The notes under the pieces: model-generated
Told to the model about the DNA's origin: nothing
Seen by the model: only the letters and a program-made list of their open reading frames with translations
The model's database searches: none
Shown: one piece after another, positions 49,234 through 57,700 of the stretch
Layout of the letters: each line of letters opens with the position of its first letter
Position numbering within the stretch: position 1 is the first letter of the stretch
Made by a program: the position numbers and the translations under genes
NCBI GenBank assembly: GCA_038851035.1
Contig: JAWCLH010000007.1
Span: 1-64,000, forward strand
Direction of reading: 5' to 3'
Source: Thermoplasmata archaeon
GTDB lineage: Archaea > Thermoplasmatota > DTKX01 > VGTL01
Length of the DNA: 64,000 nt

Positions 49234-51000
49234 TCACCCGCTCCTCCCGAACTTCCTCTCCAGCTCTTTCCTCGTCATGTGAATCATCGTGGGCCGACCA
49301 TGGGGGCAGGAGAAGGGGTCCTGCGCTTTGTAGAGCGCTTCGACCAGCTCCCTCATCTCGGCGACCTCGAGCCTCTCGCCACCCCTCACCGACTCATGGC
49401 ACGCCATCAGCTTCAGCGCCCTGTCGGCCTGCGCCTCGAGAGTCCTCGCCGGCCTCCCCGAAGCCTCGAGAACCTCGCCCAGAACCTCCCGCAGGGTCTC
49501 GGCCGGGAGGGCGGTGCCACCGACAACCGGAACCGCCTTGACCACGACACTCCTCCCTCCGAACTCCTCGACCTGATAGCCGAGCCTCCCGATTAGCTCC
49601 CTCCCAGCCTCCAGAGCCCGCCTCTCCCTCGCTCCGAGCTCGAGAGTCCTGGGCTGGAGCAGAGTCTGGCTCCTGACCCTGCCCGAGGAGAGCTGCTCCC
49701 TCAGCCGCTCGTAGTTCACCCTCTCTTGAGCGGCGTGCTGGTCTATCATCACGATTCCGTCGGGTGCCTGACCTATGATATAGAGGTTATGGGCCTGGCC
49801 TATGATTGTGAGCTCGGGCAGGCCCTTCTCTGGCTCGGGGGGCGGGGGAGGCGGGGGGGCCTCGGCGCCGTATATCGTCCTCTGGACCGGCCCAGCCTCG
49901 ACCTTCGGCGGCGTTGTGGGCGTGAAAGGCAGGGGCTCTAGAGGTCTCCCGGGGATGCCGTGCGGTTGGCTGGCGGCGGTTGCGAGCGCGCGCCTGACAG
50001 CGTCCAGAAGCGCTGTCCGCACCTTCTCCTCGTCCGCAAATCTGACGACGCTCTTCGCTGGGTGGACGTTGACGTCCACTAGGGCGGGGTTCATCTCAAG
50101 GTGGATGACACCGATAGGGTACCTTCCCTGCGGGATGAGCTCGCCGTAGGCCTCGAGAACCGTCTGGGTCAGGGCCCTGTCGGAGAAAAGGCGGCCGTTG
50201 ATGAAAAAGCGCAGCTCTGAGGAGCGCCCCTTGGTCAGGGTGGGGCGTGAGACGTACCCCTGCACGAAGCAGCCCGAGAGGGGATACTCGTCGTAGGAGT
50301 GCGGGAGCTCTCGGCAGGCACCCAATACTTGAAGTAGCTCCCGGAATATCTGGACGCCGTATAATCCTGCCACCCTCTCGCCGAGGCTTGCCGCCGGGTG
50401 AAGCGACAGGACCTCCTTTCCGTCCGAGAGCGCCCTGAACCCGACACGGGGGCGGGCGAGGGCGTAGCCCGTCAGTACGTCCAGTACATGTTCCTCCTCG
50501 ACGCGCTCGCTCTTCAAAAACTTCTTTCGCGCGGGCACATTATAGAAGAGCTCGCGGACCTCCACAGTCGTCCCGGGCGAGCGGCTCGAGGCCCTAGCGT
50601 CCAATACTTTCCCCCCCTCCGCCCTGACTTCGGTCGCCTCCGCCTCCTCCCTGACCCTGGTGATAAGCTTTACCCTAGCCACAGCGGCTATCGCCGCCAG
50701 AGCCTCTCCCCTGAAGCCCAGAGTGGTTATGCTCGAGAGATCCTCCGCCGAGGTTATCTTGCTGGTCGCGTGCCTCTCGAACGCCTTTATGGAGTCTTCC
50801 CTGCACATCCCGCAGCCGTCGTCGCTGACCCTTATGAGCCTCTTCCCCCCCTTTTCCATCTCGAGCACGATATTAGTGGCACCGGCGTCGAGAGCGTTCT
50901 CTATAAGCTCCTTCGCCACCGATGCGGGCCTCTCCACGACCTCACCGGCCGCGATCTTGGCGACGGTCTCTGGAGGGAGAACCCGAATTTTCCCTCTCAT
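49234..51000 (-). CDS. mutL: DNA mismatch repair protein MutL with endonuclease site
   Basis: 588 residues. GHKL ATPase: ELIENALDAGA (E34, N38 region), DDGCGM and the lid GFRGEAL. Pro-rich linker (APPPPPPPEP) at about 380-390. The C-terminal domain has the nicking motif DQHAAQERVNYE (420-431), ACHESV (533-538), CPHGRP (565-570) and terminal FGR (584-586). MutL of this kind nicks the strand to be repaired, so no MutH is needed. Its ATG overlaps the mutS stop (ATGA). MutL is patchily distributed in archaea and probably of bacterial origin. Confidence 0.97.
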   Translation of the reverse strand: MRGKIRVLPPETVAKIAAGEVVERPASVAKELIENALDAGATNIVLEMEKGGKRLIRVSDDGCGMCREDSIKAFERHATSKITSAEDLSSITTLGFRGEALAAIAAVARVKLITRVREEAEATEVRAEGGKVLDARASSRSPGTTVEVRELFYNVPARKKFLKSERVEEEHVLDVLTGYALARPRVGFRALSDGKEVLSLHPAASLGERVAGLYGVQIFRELLQVLGACRELPHSYDEYPLSGCFVQGYVSRPTLTKGRSSELRFFINGRLFSDRALTQTVLEAYGELIPQGRYPIGVIHLEMNPALVDVNVHPAKSVVRFADEEKVRTALLDAVRRALATAASQPHGIPGRPLEPLPFTPTTPPKVEAGPVQRTIYGAEAPPPPPPPEPEKGLPELTIIGQAHNLYIIGQAPDGIVMIDQHAAQERVNYERLREQLSSGRVRSQTLLQPRTLELGARERRALEAGRELIGRLGYQVEEFGGRSVVVKAVPVVGGTALPAETLREVLGEVLEASGRPARTLEAQADRALKLMACHESVRGGERLEVAEMRELVEALYKAQDPFSCPHGRPTMIHMTRKELERKFGRSG

Positions 51001-53627
51001 TTCCCGACCTCCCTGACCTCTGGGGCCGCCTTGGGGGCCACCCCCAATTTCTTCTGCAGCTCGTGGAGCCTGACCAACGCCTCGATGGGCGACATCCGCT
51101 CGAGGTCGAGGCCTCGCAGCTCCTCGATTATGGGGTCGGTGGCGGGCTGCGGGGCGAAAAGCGTGGTCTGCCTGGGCCCCCGGGGCCTCACCGGGACCGA
51201 TCCGGCCTCGAGGCTCGCGAGGACGGCCCTCGCCCTCTCCGTTACCTTTTTCGGGAGGCCCGCGAGCCTGGCGACTTGTATCCCGTAACTCCTGTCCACG
51301 CTCCCCGGGACCACCCTTCTCAGGAAAACGATCTCCTCGCCCGCTTCCTTAACAGGCATGTGGTAGTTCCGTGCCCGGGGCAGGCTGCGCGCGAGCTCGG
51401 TGAGCTGGTGGTAGTGGGTGGCGAAAATGGTTTTGCAGCCCGCGCGCGGTTCGTTGTGGAGGTACTCCGCAACTGCCCAGGCGATGCTCAGGCCGTCGTA
51501 TGTGCTTGTGCCCCTCCCGATTTCGTCGAGCAGGACGAGACTACGGCGGGTGGCGCTGTTCAGGATGCTCGCGGTTTCGACCATCTCGACCATGAAGGTG
51601 CTCTGCCCCCTGACGAGATCGTCCGTCGCACCGACCCTAGTGAAGACCCTGTCGACGATGCCGATTTTTGCGCTCCTCGCGGGCACGAAGGAGCCTAGCT
51701 GGGCCATGATTACAATCAACGCAACCTGTCTCATGTAGGTCGATTTGCCAGCCATGTTGGGGCCGGTGAGAATCATTATCTGCTCCCGGCTGCAGTCAAG
51801 GTGGGTGTCATTGGGGACAAAGCTGCCGGGGGGCAGCGCTCTCTCTATGACGGGGTGCCTGCCCTCCCTAATGTCGATGGCGTCCCCCTCGTCCACCTCC
51901 GGCTCGCAGTAGCCGCCCCTAGACGCGGCCTCTGAGAGGCTCAGAAGAGCGTCCACCTCGGCCACGGCGCGAGCGGTGGCCAGAATTCCCGGCGCCCGCG
52001 CGGCCACTTTCGAGAGCAGCTCGGAGAAGAGCCTCTGCTCAAGGGCTTTAATCCTCTCTTCGGCGCTCAGGACGATCTCCTCGTATCTCTGGAGCTCCTC
52101 GGTGACGAACCTCTCCCCGTTCGCCAGGGTCTGCTTCCGAATGTAGTCCGGGGGGACCATCCCGAGGTTGGGCTTAGTGACCTCTATATAGTAGCCGAAA
52201 ACTCTGTTGAAGCCGACCTTCAGGGACCGAATTCCTGTCCTTTCCCTCTCCTTGACCTCGAGACCAGCGAGCCAGTCGCGGGCCTCGCGCGTACTCGCCC
52301 TCAGCGCGTCCAGCTCCGCGCTGTAGCCGTCCTGAATGAACCCGCCTTCGCGGGTGGTGGCGGGCGCGTCGGGGGGAATGGCGCTCGAGAGCAGGGAGGC
52401 CAGTTCCTCGAGCGGGTCGATTTCCTCTGCGAGCTGGCGGAGCCGCTCCGAGCGGGCGGGCTCGAGGACCCTCCTGAGCTGGCCCGCGACCCTGAGCGAC
52501 GAGGAGACCGCGAGCAGATCCCGCGGCGTCGCCGTCCCGAATGTGACTCTACCCGTGAGCCTCTCGAGGTCGTGCACACCACGGAGGAGCTCGCGGGCGG
52601 TCTGGGACAGAACGGCGGTCTCAAGGAGCTCACGCACCGCCTCCAGCCTCAGGCGAATTCGGGAGACGTCCATTAGGGGCTGGAGAATCCATCCGCGGAG
52701 GAGCCTCCCGCCCATCGCCGTGACGGTGTGATCCAGAACCTCGAGAAGGGTCCCCTTCGCGCTGCCCTCACGCAGGGACTGGACGAGCTCGAGGTTCCGC
52801 TGGGTGACGGCGTCGAGAACCATGTGCTCCCCCGGTGTCTGGGTCCTGAGGGTGTCGATGCAGAACTCCGCCCCCTTGCGGACGCGGTCAAGGTAGGAGA
52901 GCACCGCCCCGGCGGCGGATATCGCAAGCTCTTTTCCGGCGCACCCGAAGCCCTCCAGACTGACGGCCTCGAAGTACTCCATTATCCTTCTTGCGGCGGC
53001 CTGAGGCTCGAAGGCCTCCGCCTCGAGCCGGACCAGCGCCATCTCCGAAAGATTCCTCAGCTGCTCCGTCAGCCTCCTGTCCCCGAAGAGCTCGGGAGGC
53101 AGGAGGCACTCCGAGGGCTTCAGGCGGGACACCTCCCCGAGGAGACGGGTGAGGGCATCTTCGCCGGTGAGCTCCATGGTGACGAACTCGCCCGTCGAGA
53201 CCTCGACCGCGGAGAGGCCGAAGCCCCGCTCAGACCTCGATATCGCTACTAAGTAATTTCCGGCCTTTCTCTCCAGCATCGAATCCTCGAGGACTGTTCC
53301 GGGGGTTATGACGCGCACGACCTCCCGCCTGACGAGCCCTTTGGCGAGGGCAGGGTCCTCCATCTGCTCGCATATCGCGACCTTGTGGCCCTTCTTGATG
53401 AGCTTGGCTATATATGACTCCGCAGCGTGGTAGGGGATGCCCGCCATCGGGACCCGTTCCTCCCCCCTGCCCCTCGACGTGAGAACTATGTCCAGCTCGC
53501 GCGAGGTCAGGGCTGCGTCCTCGAAGAAGGTCTCGTAGAAATCTCCGAGTCTATAGAGAAGAATATAGTCCTGATATTCCTTCTTTATGGCCCTATACTG
53601 CTCCATCATTGGGGTGAGCTCGCCCAT
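50997..53627 (-). CDS. mutS: DNA mismatch repair protein MutS
   Basis: 876 residues. The mismatch-reading Phe-x-Glu is GDFYETFF (F30, E32). The connector, core and clamp domains follow; the ATPase has GPNMAGKSTYMRQ (Walker A), DEIGRGTSTYDG and ATHYHQLTEL. The C-terminal tail ends with a helix typical for tetramerisation. Thus it is a MutS1 of the bacterial type rather than an archaeal MutS5. ATG 53627 is preferred to the in-frame 53675, which would include the promoter box GATATTAATATC (53655-53666). Confidence 0.97.
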   Translation of the reverse strand: MGELTPMMEQYRAIKKEYQDYILLYRLGDFYETFFEDAALTSRELDIVLTSRGRGEERVPMAGIPYHAAESYIAKLIKKGHKVAICEQMEDPALAKGLVRREVVRVITPGTVLEDSMLERKAGNYLVAISRSERGFGLSAVEVSTGEFVTMELTGEDALTRLLGEVSRLKPSECLLPPELFGDRRLTEQLRNLSEMALVRLEAEAFEPQAAARRIMEYFEAVSLEGFGCAGKELAISAAGAVLSYLDRVRKGAEFCIDTLRTQTPGEHMVLDAVTQRNLELVQSLREGSAKGTLLEVLDHTVTAMGGRLLRGWILQPLMDVSRIRLRLEAVRELLETAVLSQTARELLRGVHDLERLTGRVTFGTATPRDLLAVSSSLRVAGQLRRVLEPARSERLRQLAEEIDPLEELASLLSSAIPPDAPATTREGGFIQDGYSAELDALRASTREARDWLAGLEVKERERTGIRSLKVGFNRVFGYYIEVTKPNLGMVPPDYIRKQTLANGERFVTEELQRYEEIVLSAEERIKALEQRLFSELLSKVAARAPGILATARAVAEVDALLSLSEAASRGGYCEPEVDEGDAIDIREGRHPVIERALPPGSFVPNDTHLDCSREQIMILTGPNMAGKSTYMRQVALIVIMAQLGSFVPARSAKIGIVDRVFTRVGATDDLVRGQSTFMVEMVETASILNSATRRSLVLLDEIGRGTSTYDGLSIAWAVAEYLHNEPRAGCKTIFATHYHQLTELARSLPRARNYHMPVKEAGEEIVFLRRVVPGSVDRSYGIQVARLAGLPKKVTERARAVLASLEAGSVPVRPRGPRQTTLFAPQPATDPIIEELRGLDLERMSPIEALVRLHELQKKLGVAPKAAPEVREVGK

Positions 53628-53654
53628 CGCCTGCCCGACCGGATATCGTCGGAG

Positions 53655-53666
53655 GATATTAATATC
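53655..53666 (-). promoter_or_regulatory. Palindromic TATA-like box of the mutSL operon
   Basis: GATATTAATATC, self-complementary, 28-39 bases before the mutS ATG. It lies between the divergent mutS and the 53718 gene. Confidence 0.4.
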
Positions 53667-53717
53667 TCGCGGCAATCAGGTTTATTAGCCCTCAGATGCA
53701 TTATCGTCGGGGAGACC

Positions 53718-53987
53718 ATGAGAACCTATATAGACGTGACCATCAACCCCAACAGCGCTGGCCCCTCTGAGGTCGTCCACGCGATGATGAAGCTAGGTAT
53801 CAAACCAATATTCGGGGCTCACGATTTTTATATAGACTGGACCACAGAGGAGGAGTTTAAGAGCAAATTCAAAGAGGTCCACAGAGTCCTCCAATCCCTG
53901 AACATCTCCTACAGGCTGCAAACCTACGAGTTCCCCCAAGAAGAGGCAAGGTCAATAGCAGTTCTGAGCAGGAAGCGTGAGAGATAG
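53718..53987 (+). CDS. Hypothetical 89-aa protein
   Basis: Not recognised. Beta-alpha-beta pattern: MRTYIDVTINPNSAGPSEVVHAMMKLG, then PIFGAHDFYIDWTTEEEFKSKFKEVHRVL, then SYRLQTYEF. This resembles a small ferredoxin-like alpha/beta domain without cofactor motifs. ATG 53718 follows GGGGAG; the open frame upstream runs antisense to mutS and is not coding. Divergent from mutS with 90 bases between the starts, so co-regulation with mismatch repair is possible but unproven. Confidence 0.75.
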   Translation: MRTYIDVTINPNSAGPSEVVHAMMKLGIKPIFGAHDFYIDWTTEEEFKSKFKEVHRVLQSLNISYRLQTYEFPQEEARSIAVLSRKRER

Positions 53988-54069
53988 GGATGGGGGCCCT
54001 GGCATGAGCGGGGGCCGTCCGTCGGAGGTTATGAGGCAACCCTTTTCACAGCCTCATACCGACAGCACA

Positions 54070-54081
54070 AAATAAATATAC
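54070..54081 (+). promoter_or_regulatory. TATA box of the small winged-helix gene
   Basis: AAATAAATATAC, about 55 bases before ATG 54131, implying a leader of about 30 bases that contains a purine-rich ribosome-binding stretch. Confidence 0.45.
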
Positions 54082-54130
54082 GGGAGAAGTAATCTCCCGC
54101 CCCGGCAAGAAAAAGAGGGAGCGGAAGAGA

Positions 54131-54355
54131 ATGCTCGAGGGTGTTTCGGACAGGGCCAATAAGGTCTATGAAGTGATGAAGGGCGCGGGGATAGTGGGCG
54201 AGGAGAAGATGGCCAACGCAGACAGAATAACGCAGATGTGCAAGATGCCCAAGAACCAGGTTCTGGCCGGTCTGCAGGAACTCGAGCAAAAGGGATACGC
54301 AAAGAGGAAGGCGCGCGAGAAGGCGGCGGGTTATTTCCTCCTGCCCGGCAAGTGA
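54131..54355 (+). CDS. Small winged-helix DNA-binding protein
   Basis: 74 residues. Helices DRANKVYEVMKG, EEKMANADRITQMC and KNQVLAGLQELEQKG followed by the basic wing YAKRKAREKAAGYFLLPG make a minimal winged helix-turn-helix, with KNQVLAGLQELEQKGYAKR as the recognition part. It probably acts as a transcription regulator or chromatin-associated protein; no ligand domain is present. It stands alone; the following 54356-54517 is empty. Confidence 0.75.
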   Translation: MLEGVSDRANKVYEVMKGAGIVGEEKMANADRITQMCKMPKNQVLAGLQELEQKGYAKRKAREKAAGYFLLPGK

Positions 54356-54517
54356 AGGGAGCATACCACCCGTCTCATACCCGCTCAGTGCGCCCCGGCA
54401 CCGATGGGGAGCATGAAGAATTCAGCGATAGCACGCTATAGCGATGGGGGGGAATAGGGCGATGCCCCTCCGTCGCTCTCCAACCCAGCTCCGTCGAGAT
54501 CCATTTCCCGCTTATTG

Positions 54518-54643
54518 TTACTTTTTATACACTATGTGAGTGCAGTTGGTGCACTTCCAGACCTCGAATACATCGTGGCCCATGGAGAACGGTATCATGT
54601 GGCCCTTGTTGCATCTCGGGCAAGGCGGGAATATGCTGTCCAT
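54518..54643 (-). CDS. 41-aa zinc-ribbon protein
   Basis: A short gene divergent from the TPR gene. It reads CPRC near the N-terminus and CTNC near the C-terminus with FEVWKCTNC, the pattern of small archaeal zinc ribbons. AGGTGGG lies about 5-10 bases before the ATG. Function unknown; the size and basic end allow nucleic-acid or protein binding. Confidence 0.65.
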   Translation of the reverse strand: MDSIFPPCPRCNKGHMIPFSMGHDVFEVWKCTNCTHIVYKK

Positions 54644-54665
54644 CAGGCCCACCTAAAAAGGGATT

Positions 54666-54682
54666 GAGTACTTAGTACTTAA
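54666..54682. promoter_or_regulatory. Repeated AGTACTT motif in a divergent promoter
   Basis: AGTACTTAGTACTT is a tandem of a 7-base motif in the 83-base gap between the 41-aa gene and the giant TPR gene. AT-rich and partly self-complementary; may be the TATA region or an operator for one or both genes. Confidence 0.35.
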
Positions 54683-54726
54683 GGACTTCGCAGGGGAAAG
54701 AGTTAATTCCGGCGAGCCGGTTTTGG

Positions 54727-57700
54727 ATGGGCGCCATGGAGGATTCAGGGACCATAGGTAAATGCGCGGTGTGCGGGTCCGAGGTGCTCGTGGGCGCAGG
54801 TGCCTGTCCGACGTGCGGGACTAAGACAAGCCTCGTCCCCGTCATTAAAGTCAAGAGGGCAAGGCTGAGGCCGTTTGAGACGCCCGAGCAAGGTCTGGAA
54901 CTCGCCCAGCACTCACTAGAGCAAGGCAGACTCCAGGAAGCCCTCCGTTATTGCGACCGGGTTCTCAGCCTTTTTCCTAACCACGCGGAGGCGCTGCGTG
55001 TCCGCGCCGTCGCGCTCGACCGACTGGGGAGCAGAGACGAGCTCCTCCGCACACTGGACACTCTCGTCTCCATCTCTCCGGGAAGACCCGAGCCCCTGAG
55101 AGAGAAGGCGGCCGCACTCCAGAAGTTTGGAATGTCTGAGGAGGCCCTGAAGACCCTTGAGAAGGCACTGGAGTTGGACAGGAACTCCCACGAGACTTGG
55201 TTCTCGATAGGCGAGGCGCACTTCTCGCTAGGACACTACGAAGAGGCCCTGCGCGCCCTGGATGGCGCAGTCGAGGCGAACCCTGAATTCGGCCAGGGGT
55301 GGCTACTCAGGGGGAGGGTTCTGGAGGTCCTTGGAAGAATGGAGGAGGCCGCGAGGTCCTACGAGCGGACGCTCGCTCTCTCGCCCGGTCTGGAGGAGGC
55401 CTGGATTCGCAAGGGGCGCACGATGCTGGCGATGGGGAGAGGAGGTGAGGCGCTGGAGTGCTTCACAAAGGCTCTCGCGATTCGGCCTGGGAGGGTGAAT
55501 GCGCTCCGGGGGAAAGGGCAGGCCCAGGGCCTGATGGGCGACTGCGACGCGGCTCTGAAGACCTTTGAGGAGCTCGTTCTCCGGTGCCCGGAGGACGGGG
55601 AGGCATGGCTTTTTCAGGCTGAGTATCATCTGGACGAGGACAGGGTGGACGAGGCCCTCCGGTGCGTCAACAATGCGGTGGTGTACCTGCCCCGGAGCGC
55701 AAAAGCATGGCTTCTGAGGGGGCATGCTCTCCTTAGGTCCAATCTGTTTAAGGAGGCTATGGCGAGCTATGAAAAGGTTCTTGAGATGGACCCCGAGAGC
55801 AGCGAGGCCCACTTGGGTTTCGCCGCCGCGGCGGAGAGGCTCAGGAAGCTCCCAGAGGCCGTCCAGGCCTACACCGAGGCGCTGGAGCTGGACCCCCGGA
55901 ACCTCCAAGCATGGCTCAAGAAGGCGGCCCTACTGCAGGAACTCAAGAGGTATGGCGAGGCGGTTGAGGCCTACCAGAGGGCCTCGGCGCTGGACCCAGA
56001 CAACCCCGACGTGTGGAGCGCGCTGGGAGCCCTCTACCACCAGACCGGAAGGAACGAGCTCGCCGTCAAGTGCTACGATAGGGTCCGGGAATTAATAAAG
56101 GAAGACGCGGACGTCTGGTATAAAAAGGGCCTCGCTCTCGCGGGGATGGGAGACCATCAGGGAGCCGTTGATTGCTTCACCAGGGCGCTGAAGATAAAGC
56201 CGGACCTATTCCAAGCCGTCAAGGGCAAGGCGGATTCACTAGTAGCCCTCAGAAAGTTCCCGGAGGCCCTGAGAGCCTATGACGGCGCCCTTAGGCTCAA
56301 CCCTGGACTTGCGGAGGCATGGTATGAGAAGGCCGGGGTGCTCTCCGTCCTCGGGAGGCACGAAAGCGCGGTCAGGTGTCTCAACCAGGCGGTCTCGCTT
56401 AGGCCGGACTACGCCGAGGCTTGGTACAAACTGGGCCTCACCCTGGCCGGTATAAGGAGGCGGGAGGAGGCCCTCAAGGTGTTTGATCGCGTTGCGGAGC
56501 TGCGCCCGGACGACCCCGAGATATGGTATAGCCGGGGGGTACTGGAGAGAGAGATGGGGCGAGGGGCTGAGGCTCTAGCGTCCTTCCGGAAAGCGATTCA
56601 GAAGAGTCCACATCACATAGCGGCCTGGTACGCCGGTGGCACTGCCCTCCTCGAGCAGAGAAATTTCGAGGAGGCGATTCAGTGGTTCGAACGCGCGCTT
56701 GCGCTCAACCCCCGCCACAGCTCCTCCCTCGTCGGAAAGGGCGAGGCCCTCTTAGAGCTGGGGAGGTGGAAGGAGGCGGAGAGCGAGTTCGACCGGGCCA
56801 TCGAGGTCAACCCCCACCTCGCGCTGGGATGGGCTGGGAAGGCCCGGGTTAAGGAGGAGAGGGGGGAGCTGGAAGGCGCTCTCGAGTGCTACGAGAAGGC
56901 CGCCGCCGAGAACCCTGGCTTAGTCTCTGCCTGGCTGCGGATGGGCGGAATTCTGAGGAGGCTGGGGAGGCCTGAGGAGGCGCTGGCGCGCGTGACCAAG
57001 GCGACGGAGGTCAGGCCCGACCTTGTCGAGGGATGGTCCGAGAGGGCGGCCCTTCTCGAGGAGCTCAGGAGGCCCGAGGAAGCTCTGAAAAGCTACGAGA
57101 CCGCCCTATCCATCAACCCGAAAAACACGCCGGTCTGGATTCGCCGTGGGCACATCCTCCTCGGGCTGACGAGGACAGAGGAGGCGCTGGCATCCTTCCA
57201 GCAGGCGGTCACCCTCTCGCCGGACAACCCGGGTGGCTGGTTCGGGCGGGGACTGGCTCTAGAGGCTCTTGGGATGTGGCCTGAAGCAGAAATCGCCTTC
57301 AGGCGCACTGTGGAAATCAACAAGGACGACATGGAGGCTCTCCTACACCACGCCCTCTCGCTGCGTGAGTGCGGCAGGTTTGCGGAGGCTCTTTCCCGCT
57401 ACGAGCAGGCGGCCGCGAGCGCCGGGGAGAGCACCCGAACCCTGCTCGGAAAGGGGCTCTGCCTCGAGGGCATGGGCGAGTGGGACAGGGCGGTCGAGGT
57501 CTTCGACCGCATCATAACCGACGAGCCCGAGAACGTCGACGCCTGGCTCCACAAGGGCCTGGCACTGGAGCGGAAATGGGCCCTGGACAAGGCTCTGGCT
57601 TGTTACGAAACCGCCCTGGCGATAGATGACAGGAGCGGCGAGGCTTGGATGAAGAAAGCCGGCCTGCTGGAGAAGAAAAGGGACCTGGAGGGCTCTCTCG

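Noticed and set aside
53427-53717. Upstream extension of the 89-aa gene
   Set aside because: It would run antisense through mutS; ATG 53718 with GGGGAG upstream is a better start.
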